From the NCBI RefSeq assembly GCF_029892105.1, contig NZ_JARZAJ010000012.1, positions 162,182 through 226,181 of the forward strand: a stretch of 64,000 bases of DNA. Direction: 5' to 3'. Numbering within the stretch: the stretch's first letter is position 1; the number at the start of each line of letters is the position of its first letter. The position numbers and the translations under genes were made by a program. Positions 31,703 to 40,328 of the stretch are shown here, one piece after another. The DNA is from Kitasatospora sp. GP82 (GTDB lineage Bacteria > Actinomycetota > Actinomycetes > Streptomycetales > Streptomycetaceae). The notes under the pieces are model-generated. The model searched no databases. It saw only the letters and a list, made by a program, of their open reading frames with translations, and was not told the DNA's origin.

Positions 31703-32173
31703 TCACCCCCGGACGGTCACCCCGGGCTCGTGACGGACGGGGAAGTTGACCGAGTTGGCGATGAAGCAGGCGCGATGGGCGTCGGCGTGCAGCGCAAGGG
31801 CGCGCTCGACCATCGACTCCTCGGCGACCTCCACCTGCGGGTGCAGCACCGCCTCGGTGAAGTGCCCGCCCTCGGCGGTCTCGGCCATCGTGCCCACCGG
31901 GTTGTCCGCATAGGCCGTGACGACCACGCCGTTGACGGCGCAGTAGTGCAGATACCAGAGCAGGTGGCACTGCGAGATCGAGGCGAGCAGCAGCTGTTCG
32001 GGGTTCCAGCGCGCCGGGTCGCCCCGGAAGGCCGGGTCGGAGCTGCCGAGGATGGCCGGACGCCCTGCCGCCGTCACCTCGTGGGCGCGCTCGTACGAGC
32101 GGTAGCCGCTGGTGCCGCTGCCGGTGTTGCCGGTCCAGGTGACCCGGGTGGTGTAGGTGTGGAGCTTGCTCAT
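31703..32173 (-). CDS. OsmC-family peroxide-reducing protein
   Basis: 156 aa with GGGGAG upstream of its ATG. The OsmC/Ohr fold is shown by WNPEQLLLASISQCHLLWYLHYCAVNG, with its peroxidatic Cys in SQCH, and the second Cys near the end (ADAHRACFIANSVNFPV). Both catalytic Cys are present. These enzymes reduce organic hydroperoxides. It is 54 nt after cobB on the same strand, so it may ride on the cobalamin transcript. Confidence 0.85.
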   Translation of the reverse strand: MSKLHTYTTRVTWTGNTGSGTSGYRSYERAHEVTAAGRPAILGSSDPAFRGDPARWNPEQLLLASISQCHLLWYLHYCAVNGVVVTAYADNPVGTMAETAEGGHFTEAVLHPQVEVAEESMVERALALHADAHRACFIANSVNFPVRHEPGVTVRG

Positions 32174-32227
32174 GGGTGTCTCCCCGTCGTCTCGTCGGGC
32201 ACGGATGCTCCGGGCGGTCGGTTTCTG

Positions 32228-33592
32228 TCAGCCCTGTCGGTGCTCGGCCGCCGCACGGACCAGCCGCTCGGCCAACTCCGGTGCCCCGGCCCAGTGCAGA
32301 TGCAGGTAGGAGGCGTGCACCGAACCGGCGACGAAGCCCTCGGTACGCGGCCCGGTGGGCCCGCGCCAGCCCCAGGCGGGCTGCGGTCCCGAACCGGGCT
32401 CGCAGACGGTGCGGTGGAACTCGTGCCCCCGCACGCGCGCGCCCGCCGGGGCGAGCGCGCTGTCGCCGATGGCCACCGCCTCGCGGTAGCCGAGGGTCAG
32501 CCGCTCGGTCATCCGGGCGGCGCTGTCGAGCACCCCGCACATCGGCCTACCGTCCAACTCCCGCCCCAGGTAGAGCAGTCCGGCGCACTCGGCGGTGATC
32601 GGAGCACCCGAGGCGGCGAGCGCGGCGATCGAGGTGCGCAGCGAGGCGTTCTCGCTCAACTCGGCGACGTACATCTCGGGGAAGCCGCCGCCGATCACCA
32701 GCCCCGAGGAGTCCTCGGGGAGTTCGGCATCGTGCAGCGGATCGAACGGCACCACCTCGGCCCCGGCCGCCGTCAGCAGCTCCGCGTTCTCCGCGTACGA
32801 GAAGGAGAACGCGGCGCCGGAGGCCAGCGCGATCCTCGGCCGCCCGGCGACCTCGGCGACCTCGGCCGCCGCCGACCACGGCTCGGCGTCCAGCGGGGGC
32901 GCGCTGCGCGCCAGCTCCAGCAGCGCGTCCAGATCCACCGAGGCGGCGACCAGTTCGCCCATGTCACGGACGGCCTGCAGGGCCTGTGCCGAGCGCTCGA
33001 CGGCCGGGATCAGGCCCAGGTGCCGCGAGGGCGTGGCCACGGCGGCAGTACGCCGCACCGAGCCGAGCACCGGGACACCCGAGCCCTCCTCCAGGGCCTC
33101 GCGCAGCAGTTGCTCGTGCCGGTCCGAGGCGACCCGGTTGAGGATCACCCCGGCGAGGCGGACCTCAGGGTCCCAGGAGGCGAAGCCGTGCACCAGCGCG
33201 GCCACGGACCGGGACTGCGAGGAGGCGTCCACCACCAGCACCACCGGTGCCCGCAGCAGCTTCGCCACGTGCGCCGTGGACGCCAGCTCCCCCCGCCCGG
33301 CCGCGCCGTCGAACAGCCCCATCACGCCCTCGACCACCGCCACATCGGCCCCGGCGGCACCGTGCAGGAAGAGCGGGGCGATCCGCTCGGGCCCGCACAT
33401 GTACGCGTCCAGGTTGCGCCCCGGCCGGCCGGCGGCCAGGCCGTGGTAGCCGGGGTCGATGTAGTCGGGGCCGACCTTGTGCGGCGAGACCGCCAGGCCC
33501 CGGGCGCTGAGCGCGGCCATCAGCCCGGTGGCGATGGTGGTCTTGCCCGCACCCGAGGACGGTGCGGCGACGACGAGACGGGGAACGTTCAA
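32228..33592 (-). CDS. cobB: cobyrinate a,c-diamide synthase
   Basis: 454 aa from a TTG at 33592, 4 nt after the cobO stop. The N-terminal dethiobiotin-synthase-like ATPase has VVAAPSSGAGKTTIATGL (P-loop) and KVGPDYIDPGYH. The C-terminal glutamine amidotransferase domain has VIGGGFPEMY, ITAECAGLLYLG with the nucleophilic Cys and GHEFHRTV with the His. It amidates carboxylates a and c of the corrin ring using glutamine and ATP. It is the fifth gene of the riboswitch-led operon. Confidence 0.93.
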   Translation of the reverse strand: MNVPRLVVAAPSSGAGKTTIATGLMAALSARGLAVSPHKVGPDYIDPGYHGLAAGRPGRNLDAYMCGPERIAPLFLHGAAGADVAVVEGVMGLFDGAAGRGELASTAHVAKLLRAPVVLVVDASSQSRSVAALVHGFASWDPEVRLAGVILNRVASDRHEQLLREALEEGSGVPVLGSVRRTAAVATPSRHLGLIPAVERSAQALQAVRDMGELVAASVDLDALLELARSAPPLDAEPWSAAAEVAEVAGRPRIALASGAAFSFSYAENAELLTAAGAEVVPFDPLHDAELPEDSSGLVIGGGFPEMYVAELSENASLRTSIAALAASGAPITAECAGLLYLGRELDGRPMCGVLDSAARMTERLTLGYREAVAIGDSALAPAGARVRGHEFHRTVCEPGSGPQPAWGWRGPTGPRTEGFVAGSVHASYLHLHWAGAPELAERLVRAAAEHRQG

Positions 33593-33596
33593 GGAC

Positions 33597-34202
33597 TTAC
33601 CACTCGATCCCGCGCTGGCCCTTGCGGCCCGCGTCCATGGGGTGCTTCACCTTGGTCATCTCGGTGACCAGGTCGGCGAAGTCGGTCAGCGCCTCGGGCG
33701 CGTAGCGGCCGGTGATGACCACGTGCTGGCTGCCGGGGCGGTCCTTCAGGACGGCCAGCACCTCGTCCACGTCGATCCACCCCCAGTGCATCGGGTAGGT
33801 GAACTCGTCCAGCACGTAGAAGCGGTAGCGCTCGGCGGCCAGGTCGCGCTTGATCTGCGCCCAGCCCTCCTTCGCCGCCTCCTCGCTGGACTCGACCATC
33901 TCGGCGGACCGCTGCACCCAGGACCAGCCTTCGCCCATCTTGTGCCAGTCCACCGTGCCGCCCTCGCCGGAGGCGCCGAGCACGCGCAGCGCGTTCTCCT
34001 CGCCCACCTTCCACTTGGCGGACTTGACGAACTGGAACACTCCGACCGACCAGCCCTGGTTCCAGGCCCGCAGCGCCATCCCGAAGGCGGCGGTCGACTT
34101 GCCCTTGCCCGGGCCCGTGTGCACGGCGGTGATCGGCAGCGTACGGCGCTGCCGGGTGGTCAGGCCGTCGTCGGGGACGGACTCGGGGATGCCCTTCGGC
34201 AT
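33597..34202 (-). CDS. cobO: cob(I)yrinic acid a,c-diamide adenosyltransferase
   Basis: 201 aa. The CobA/CobO-type P-loop is HTGPGKGKSTAAFGMALRA, and the conserved core continues with VGVFQFVKSAKW, VLDEFTYPMHWGW and HVVITGRYAPEAL. It transfers the adenosyl group from ATP to cobalt. It is tightly packed, with 3 nt after chlID and 4 nt before cobB. Confidence 0.94.
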   Translation of the reverse strand: MPKGIPESVPDDGLTTRQRRTLPITAVHTGPGKGKSTAAFGMALRAWNQGWSVGVFQFVKSAKWKVGEENALRVLGASGEGGTVDWHKMGEGWSWVQRSAEMVESSEEAAKEGWAQIKRDLAAERYRFYVLDEFTYPMHWGWIDVDEVLAVLKDRPGSQHVVITGRYAPEALTDFADLVTEMTKVKHPMDAGRKGQRGIEW

Positions 34203-34205
34203 GGT

Positions 34206-36233
34206 TCAGGCTGCCTTTCGGTCGTGGCCGGCAGATCGGTGCGCGTGGACCAGCGCGGTGACACCCTCGGCCCGCAGCTCGTCCAAGGTCACGGCGGGGG
34301 CGTTCAGTTGCGTCGCCAGCGTACGGGCCAGGCCGAGCCGGACAGGACCGGACTCGCAGTCCAGGACCACGCTCGCCAGGCCCTGCCCGGCCAGCAGTCC
34401 GGCCGCCCGCCCGGCCTGGGCGAGCGCGTCGCGCCCGCCGGTGGCCCGGCCGTCGGTGACCACCATCAGCAGCGGACGGCGGTGCGGGTCGCGCATCCGC
34501 TCCACCCGAAGCACCTCGTGCGCGCGCAGCAGCCCGGCCGCGAGCGGGGTCCGGCCGCCGGTCGGCAGCTGTTCGAGCCGGGCGGCGCCGACCTCCACCG
34601 AGGAGGTCGGCGGCAGCGCCAACTCGGCCGTCGCGCCCCGGAAGGTGATCATGCCGATCTTGTCGCGGCGCTGGTAGGCGTCCATCAGCAGCGACATCAC
34701 GGCGCCCTTGACCGCCGTCATCCGCTGCCGCGCCGCCATCGACCCGGAGGCGTCCACCACGAACAGCACCAGGTTGGACTCCCGTCCCTGGCGCACCTGC
34801 TCGCGGAAGTCGTCCCGGTGGAGTACGAGGGCGCGTGAGTCGCGGCCCCGCGCCACCTGGTGCGGGGCGGCGGCGCGCAGGGTGGCGCTCAGGTGCAGCC
34901 GGGTCAGGCTGCCCTGCGGGCGCCGGGCCCGGACGGTGTGCCCGCCGTCGGTCTCGGCGGGGGAGCGGCGGCCCTGGGCGCCCTTCCCGGTGCCGGGCAC
35001 CTTGAACAGCCTGGTGCGGTAGGGATCCCCGGCCGAGGCCACCGGTGCCCTGCTCGAACCGCCGGATCCCTGCGGGGGCACGTTCGCCTCGGGCTCGCCG
35101 GCGGCGCTGCCGTCGGGGGCGTCACCCGAGGGCTCGGGAGCACCGCCACCGTCCGGACCGCCGCCGCCGTCCCCCGGACCGTCCCCTTCGGGGCCGTCGT
35201 CCTCGGGGCCATCATCGGGCTGCGAGTGCTCCGCAAGCGTCTGGTCCAGCTGGTCCTCGTCCAACCCCGGCGCGTCGAAGGGGTTGCGCCGACGGCGGTG
35301 CGGCAGGGCCAGCTGGGCGGCCTTGCGGACGTCCTGCTCCAGTACCTCCGTCCGCCCCTCCCAGGCCGCCAGTGCGACCGCCGTCCGGGCCATCACGATG
35401 TCCGCCCGCAGGCCGTCCACCTCGAACGCCGCGCAGACGGCGGTGATCTGACGCAGCGCCACATCGGTCAGCGCCACCTGGGGCAGCAACTGGCGTGCTG
35501 CGGTGATCCGTTCGGCCAGCGCCAGCTCGTCCGCGCGGTAGCGCACGGCGAAACCGGCCGGGTCGGCGTCGTAGGCGAGCCGACGGCGGACGACCTCGGC
35601 GCGCTCGTCCGGGTCGCGGGTGGCGGCGATCTCCACCGTGAGGCCGAAGCGGTCGAGCAGCTGCGGGCGTAGCTCGCCCTCCTCCGGGTTCATCGTCCCG
35701 ACCAGCAGGAACCGGGCTGCGTGCCGCACCGAGACGCCCTCGCGCTCCACGTACGACCTGCCCATCGCGGCGGCGTCCAGCAGCAGGTCGACCACATGGT
35801 CCTGGAGCAGGTTGACCTCGTCGATGTAGAGCACGCCGCGATGGGCCTTGGCCAGCAGCCCGGGCTCGTACGCCTTGACGCCCTCGGCCAGTGCCCGCTC
35901 CAGGTCCAGCGAGCCGACGATCCGGTCCTCGGAGACGCCGACCGGCAGCTCCACCAGGTGCGCCGCGCGCTCCTCGCCGGCGGCCGTCTCGTGCGGTCCG
36001 TCCGGGCACTGCGGGTCCACCGCTGCCGGGTCGCAGGCGAACCGGCAGCCGGGCACGGTCGCAATCGTCGGCAGCAGCCCGGCGAGGGCGCGCACCATGG
36101 TGGATTTCGCGGTGCCCTTCTCGCCGCGTACCAGCACGCCGCCCACCGCCGGGGAGACCGCGTTGAGCAGCAGCCCGAGCCGCAGGTCGGCCATGCCGAC
36201 GATCGCGGTGAAGGGGTATCGGACGTCACTCAT
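34206..36233 (-). CDS. ChlI/ChlD-type chelatase subunit (putative cobaltochelatase AAA+/VWA protein)
   Basis: 675 aa from the ATG at 36233; a GTG at 36245 is the alternative. The N-terminal AAA+ module (about 1-330) has RGEKGTAKSTMVRALAG (Walker A), VLYIDEVNLLQDHVVDLLLD (Walker B) and FLLVGTMNPEEGELRPQLL. A Pro/Gly/Asp-rich acidic linker follows (about 340-430). The C-terminal von Willebrand A domain has a MIDAS motif, LVLFVVDASGSMAARQRM. This fusion of BchI- and BchD-like parts partners a large CobN-like subunit encoded elsewhere to insert cobalt. Context supports cobalt rather than magnesium. Confidence 0.88.
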   Translation of the reverse strand: MSDVRYPFTAIVGMADLRLGLLLNAVSPAVGGVLVRGEKGTAKSTMVRALAGLLPTIATVPGCRFACDPAAVDPQCPDGPHETAAGEERAAHLVELPVGVSEDRIVGSLDLERALAEGVKAYEPGLLAKAHRGVLYIDEVNLLQDHVVDLLLDAAAMGRSYVEREGVSVRHAARFLLVGTMNPEEGELRPQLLDRFGLTVEIAATRDPDERAEVVRRRLAYDADPAGFAVRYRADELALAERITAARQLLPQVALTDVALRQITAVCAAFEVDGLRADIVMARTAVALAAWEGRTEVLEQDVRKAAQLALPHRRRRNPFDAPGLDEDQLDQTLAEHSQPDDGPEDDGPEGDGPGDGGGGPDGGGAPEPSGDAPDGSAAGEPEANVPPQGSGGSSRAPVASAGDPYRTRLFKVPGTGKGAQGRRSPAETDGGHTVRARRPQGSLTRLHLSATLRAAAPHQVARGRDSRALVLHRDDFREQVRQGRESNLVLFVVDASGSMAARQRMTAVKGAVMSLLMDAYQRRDKIGMITFRGATAELALPPTSSVEVGAARLEQLPTGGRTPLAAGLLRAHEVLRVERMRDPHRRPLLMVVTDGRATGGRDALAQAGRAAGLLAGQGLASVVLDCESGPVRLGLARTLATQLNAPAVTLDELRAEGVTALVHAHRSAGHDRKAA

Positions 36234-36288
36234 CGGCTTTGCCACTCTCCAAAGTTCACGGTGCCCACGGCAGTGGCCATCACGGTGT

Positions 36289-37812
36289 TCACGGTGCTCC
36301 CGGCGGTACGAAGGGCAGCGAGTCGCCCGGCACCCCGCCCTCGATCAGCTTCCACAGCGCGTCGGTGTCCGCGTGCTCCTCGATCAGGTCGCCGAGCCGG
36401 TCGAGGCGGTCCTCGCGGGCCGCCGCGAAGGAGGTGCCGGGCGCCGGTACGAACGCCCGTCCCGAGAGCGCGGCGGCCTCGCGCAGCAGCGCGCGGCGGA
36501 AGCCGTCGTTCTCCAGCGCGCCGTGCCAGGTGGTGCCCCAGACCGAGCCGAGGCGGCAGCCGTCCAGACTGCGCCCACGGTCATCGGAGATGAACGCCTC
36601 CCCGCCCTCGACGCTCACCACCCCGTGGTGGATCTCGTACCCCTCGACCCGTTCGCCGTACGCCTCGCCGACCGGCCGGGCCAGTACCTTCTCGCGTCCG
36701 AAGACCACCCGGGTCGGCAGCAGCCCGAGCCCTTCGACCACACCAGCCCCGGACTCGATCTCGTCCACGATCTCGCGGCCGAGCATCTGGTAGCCGCCGC
36801 AGACCCCGAGCAGCGGCAGCCCGGCGGCCACCCGGGCCTTCAGCGCGGACTCCAGGCCGCGCTCGCGCAGCCAGGCCAGGTCGGCGACGGTGGCCCGGGT
36901 CCCTGGCAGGACGACCAGGTCCGCGTCGGCCAGCTCCTCCGGCCTGGTCGCCCAGCGGACCAGGACACCCGGCTCCTGCGCCAGGGCGTCCACATCGGTG
37001 AAGTTGGACAGCCTCGGGAAGCGCACCACGGTCACCCGCAGTACGTCCGCCCCGACCGGGCCGCGGGCCTCGGCGCGGTCCACCACGGTGGTCAGGTCCA
37101 GCGAGTCCTCGGCGTCCAGCCACAGCCCGGACAGCATCGGCAGCGTGCCGAGCACCGGACGGCCGGTCAGCCGGTGCAGCATCTCCAGGCCCGGCGCGAG
37201 CAGTCGCGCATCCCCCCGGAACTTGTTGACGAACCAGCCGGCCACATGCCGCTGGTCCTCGGCCGAGAGCAGCGCCAGCGTGCCGTACATCGCGGCGAAG
37301 ACCCCGCCCCGGTCGATGTCGCCGACCACCACCACCGGCAGCCTCGCGGCGGTGGCCAGGCCCATGTTGGCGATGTCCCGGTCCCGCAGGTTGATCTCGG
37401 CGGGGGAGCCGGCCCCCTCGCAGACCACCACCTCGTACCGGCTGCGCAGGTCGGCCAGGCACTCCAGGGCCCGCTCCAGCAGGACGGGCTTGCGCTCGCG
37501 GTAGTCCAGCGCGCCGACCTCGGCGACCGGGCGGCCGAGCAGGACGACCTGGCTGCGGCCGTCGGCACCGGGCTTGAGCAGCACCGGGTTCATCGCCGCC
37601 TCCGGTTCGATGCGCGCGGCCTGCGCCTGCATGGCCTGCGCACGGCCGATCTCGGCGCCGTCGGCGGTCACGAAGGAGTTGAGCGACATGTTCTGCGCCT
37701 TGAACGGCGCGACCCTGACACCCTGTCGGGCCAGCCAGCGGCAGATGCCCGCCGTGACCACGCTCTTGCCCGCGTCGGAGGTCGTCCCCGCGACCAGCAG
37801 TGCCCCGCTCAT
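36289..37812 (-). CDS. cobQ: cobyric acid synthase
   Basis: 507 aa. The N-terminal ATPase has LLVAGTTSDAGKSVVTAGICRWL and APFKAQNMSLNSFVT. The C-terminal class I-like glutaminase has LLGVCGGYQMLGREI with the catalytic Cys and VEGYEIHHG with the His. It amidates positions b, d, e and g of adenosylcobyrinate diamide. It lies 85 nt after cobD and 55 nt before chlID. Confidence 0.94.
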   Translation of the reverse strand: MSGALLVAGTTSDAGKSVVTAGICRWLARQGVRVAPFKAQNMSLNSFVTADGAEIGRAQAMQAQAARIEPEAAMNPVLLKPGADGRSQVVLLGRPVAEVGALDYRERKPVLLERALECLADLRSRYEVVVCEGAGSPAEINLRDRDIANMGLATAARLPVVVVGDIDRGGVFAAMYGTLALLSAEDQRHVAGWFVNKFRGDARLLAPGLEMLHRLTGRPVLGTLPMLSGLWLDAEDSLDLTTVVDRAEARGPVGADVLRVTVVRFPRLSNFTDVDALAQEPGVLVRWATRPEELADADLVVLPGTRATVADLAWLRERGLESALKARVAAGLPLLGVCGGYQMLGREIVDEIESGAGVVEGLGLLPTRVVFGREKVLARPVGEAYGERVEGYEIHHGVVSVEGGEAFISDDRGRSLDGCRLGSVWGTTWHGALENDGFRRALLREAAALSGRAFVPAPGTSFAAAREDRLDRLGDLIEEHADTDALWKLIEGGVPGDSLPFVPPGAP

Positions 37813-37897
37813 CCCTCTGCGCCCCGTCCCTCGTCCGCCGTGTGCGTCGTGCGAACCATCCGATGTGCCGCCCGATCTGCCGTCCGGTCGATGCCCG

Positions 37898-38866
37898 TCA
37901 TACCCGTCCCCGCCCGGCAGACCGCCGCCAGGCCCACAGCATCCGCCCGCCCAGGGTGACGGCCAGTGCCAGGCCGCCGACCCGGCGGGAGAGCACACAG
38001 GCCCGCTCGATGTCGTCGACCGCCACCGGCCTCAACTCCGCGCCGAGCACCGGCCGGTGCTCGACCCGCGCGCCGTAGTTCAGGGTGCCGCCCAGCCGTA
38101 CGCCGAGAGCTCCCGCGAAGGCGGACTCGGCCTGCCCGGCGTTGGGGCTCGGGTGCGCGGAGCCGTCCCGCCGCCAGATCCGCCAGGCCGTGGCGGGTTC
38201 GGGCGCGGCGGCCACCGCCAGCAGGGCGGTCAGCCGGGCGCCGGGCCAGCCGGCAACGTCGTCCAGCCGGGCCGAGGCCCAGCCGAAGCGCAGATGGCGC
38301 GGTGAACGGTGACCGACCATCGCGTCCAGGGTGTTGACGGCCCGGAAGGCGAGCAGCCCGGGTGTGCCCGCCAGGGCGCCCCAGGCCAGCGCGTTGACCA
38401 CGGCGTCGGCGGTGTTCTCGGCAACCGACTCGACCACGGCGCGGGCGATCTGCCGCTCGTCCAGCGTGCTCGGATCACGGCCGCACAGGTGCGGCAGCCG
38501 CTCCCGGGCGGCGGTCAGGTCGTGGGCCTGGAGCGAGCGGCCGATGGTCCTGGCCTCACGGGTGAGCGAGGTCCCGCCGAGCACCGTCCAGGTCGCGGCG
38601 GCGGCCAGCGCCGCCTGCCCGGCCCCGCTCCGCCCCAGCGCCCGCTCGGCCAGGACCGCCCCGGCCGCGACCGCGCCGACGCAGGCGGCGGTGTACGCGG
38701 CGCCCACCGAACGGCGGTCGCGCCACAGCCGCCGCTCCAACCGGCCGGCGGCGGTACCGAAGACGGCCACCGGATGGCCACGCCTGGGGTCGGCGAAGGC
38801 GGCGTCGGCGAGGTAGCCGGCGACGCCGCCCAGCGCGAAGGCGACAGTGCGGTTCAACCGAGGCAC
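37898..38866 (-). CDS. cobD: adenosylcobinamide-phosphate synthase (CobD/CbiB)
   Basis: 322 aa integral membrane protein. It has GYLADAAFADPRRGHPVAVFG at the N-terminus, then GRDPSTLDERQIARAVVESVAENTADAVVNALAWGALAGTPGLLAFRAVNTLDAMVG-like core (residues about 128-190), and NAGQAESAFAGALGVRLGG. It attaches the aminopropanol arm to cobyrate. It is the first gene behind the cobalamin riboswitch, which ends 111 nt upstream. Confidence 0.94.
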   Translation of the reverse strand: MPRLNRTVAFALGGVAGYLADAAFADPRRGHPVAVFGTAAGRLERRLWRDRRSVGAAYTAACVGAVAAGAVLAERALGRSGAGQAALAAAATWTVLGGTSLTREARTIGRSLQAHDLTAARERLPHLCGRDPSTLDERQIARAVVESVAENTADAVVNALAWGALAGTPGLLAFRAVNTLDAMVGHRSPRHLRFGWASARLDDVAGWPGARLTALLAVAAAPEPATAWRIWRRDGSAHPSPNAGQAESAFAGALGVRLGGTLNYGARVEHRPVLGAELRPVAVDDIERACVLSRRVGGLALAVTLGGRMLWAWRRSAGRGRV

Positions 38867-38977
38867 GGCACGGGCGCAGGGATGGCCAGGGCTCGGAACG
38901 GCGGCCGGATCGGGGCCGGGGCAGCCTGCATGGCGTGCGTGTCCTCACTCAGGGTCCGCGCCCTGGATCGACGTACG

Positions 38978-39150
38978 GGAAGGCGAGAGTCTCCTGGCTT
39001 CCGGGGCGGACACACCCTCGGGCCTTCCAACGGCCGTACGAACGGGCCGCCGTGACCATGTTTCGAGCGTGCTCCCCGGTGACAGTGGCGGGACCGCGCC
39101 GGACTCGCACCGGCTTCCTCTCCATGCCTCCGTTTGGCTGAAGGATCCCA
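38978..39150 (-). promoter_or_regulatory. Cobalamin (AdoCbl) riboswitch controlling cobD-cobQ-chlID-cobO-cobB
   Basis: On the minus strand the conserved core is GGAAGCCGGTGCGAGTCCGG at about 39100-39119, followed by CGGTCCCGCCACTGT. The B12-box side is GAAGCCAGGAGACTCTCGCC ending near 38981. These match the standard cobalamin riboswitch consensus in order and spacing. A ligand-bound RNA should shut down the downstream operon. The remaining flank up to 39458 should hold the riboswitch promoter and that of the divergent XRE gene. Confidence 0.92.
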
Positions 39151-39458
39151 TCACGGTGCTCGACCGGGAGTCAACAAAGCGCGCGGAGGGCTTGGTCACA
39201 GCCGCCACCCCGCTCACCTGCGGATGCCCGCCGCGCGGGAGCGCGCCGGGGGTCCCGGCCGACCGGACCTCGGCGACCGCCGCGCACTACCCGCGTAGCT
39301 GTGCGGAGTGTCGAGGTCCCGTCACTACATCCGACTGCCGGGCCGATCGAAACGGCCCGGACTGTAGGACTCTCCAGTGCCAACTCCGGGCGGTCGCCGG
39401 TACTTCGTGCAATCGGCGGGATGTGGACGAAATGTGACCACACCTACGGTCGGGTGTC

Positions 39459-40154
39459 ATGCGACGCCGACAGCCGCCCTCCCCACCGCCCGTGCCGTTC
39501 TCCCCGACGGCCGTACGGGCCCACCGCACCGGGCTCGGCCTGACCCCCGCACAGGTGGCCGAGGGCATGGCCGCGCACGGTATCCGGCTGCTTCCCGCCC
39601 ATGTGATCGGCTGGGAGGCCGGCGAGATCCGGCCCTCCGAAGAGGAGTTCATCGCCCTGTCGCGCGCCCTGTGGTGCCCGCCCGCCCAGCTGATGGGCGC
39701 CTCCCCCGCCACCCTGCGCGACTTCAGGGTGGCCAGGGAGCTCGGCCAGGAGCAGACGGCCCGCCGGATCGGGATGGCCCTGCCGGCGTACGAGCGGGCC
39801 GAGGCGACGGGCAGGTGGACCGGCGACGAGGAGCAGGCGCGCGAACTCGCCCGGGTGCTCGGCCTCGGGCTGCGCACCCTGCTCGTGGTGACCGACCGTC
39901 AGGAGGAGCTCGACCGGCGTCTGCGCCAGTGCGTGGACGGCCGCTGGCAGGGCCAGCTGAAGCCGGTCGCCCGACTGGTGCCGGTGCCCGGTGAGATCCT
40001 GGCCGAAGTGCTCGCGCAGCTGCAGAACGACCACCGGGTGCCGATGCACTGGGGCGCCTCGGAGCCGGGGCCGGCGGAACGGCAGCCGGAGCAGCCACTC
40101 GCCGACCGCTTCTGGGAGCTGCTCTCCCGGCACCCGACCGACATCCCCGTCTGA
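39459..40154 (+). CDS. double helix-turn-helix (XRE-like) DNA-binding protein
   Basis: 231 aa. Two XRE-like HTH units are visible: residues about 18-70 (RTGLGLTPAQVAEGMAAHG, HVIGWEAGEIRPSEEEFIAL) and about 88-135 (ARELGQEQTARRIGMALPAYERAEATGR, ARELARVLGLGLRTLL). The C-terminal 90 residues are predicted alpha-helical, with no recognised domain. It is divergent from the cobalamin operon with the riboswitch between them, but a regulatory link is not evident. Hairpins overlap its stop codon. Confidence 0.78.
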   Translation: MRRRQPPSPPPVPFSPTAVRAHRTGLGLTPAQVAEGMAAHGIRLLPAHVIGWEAGEIRPSEEEFIALSRALWCPPAQLMGASPATLRDFRVARELGQEQTARRIGMALPAYERAEATGRWTGDEEQARELARVLGLGLRTLLVVTDRQEELDRRLRQCVDGRWQGQLKPVARLVPVPGEILAEVLAQLQNDHRVPMHWGASEPGPAERQPEQPLADRFWELLSRHPTDIPV

Positions 40155-40219
40155 GACCCCCCAATTGCCGGAGGGTCTCGCACCGCCCCGGCCACAGGGC
40201 CTGTGCCCGGGGCGGTGCG
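40153..40219 (+). terminator. Tandem hairpin terminators after the XRE gene
   Basis: The first stem is GAGACCC (40155-region) with GGGTCTC (40173-40179), overlapping the stop codon. The second pairs CGCACCGCCCCGG (40179-40191) with CCGGGGCGGTGCG (40207-40219), 13 bp perfect. Confidence 0.75.
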
Positions 40220-40328
40220 CGGCCCGGACGGACCCGCCCCGGTGGCAGGTGCGCGGCGCGGGGAGTGGACTGGGAGGCACTGTCCTGTCCGACACGCCAC
40301 CGTCGCGTCCAGCACACCGGGGAGCGCC

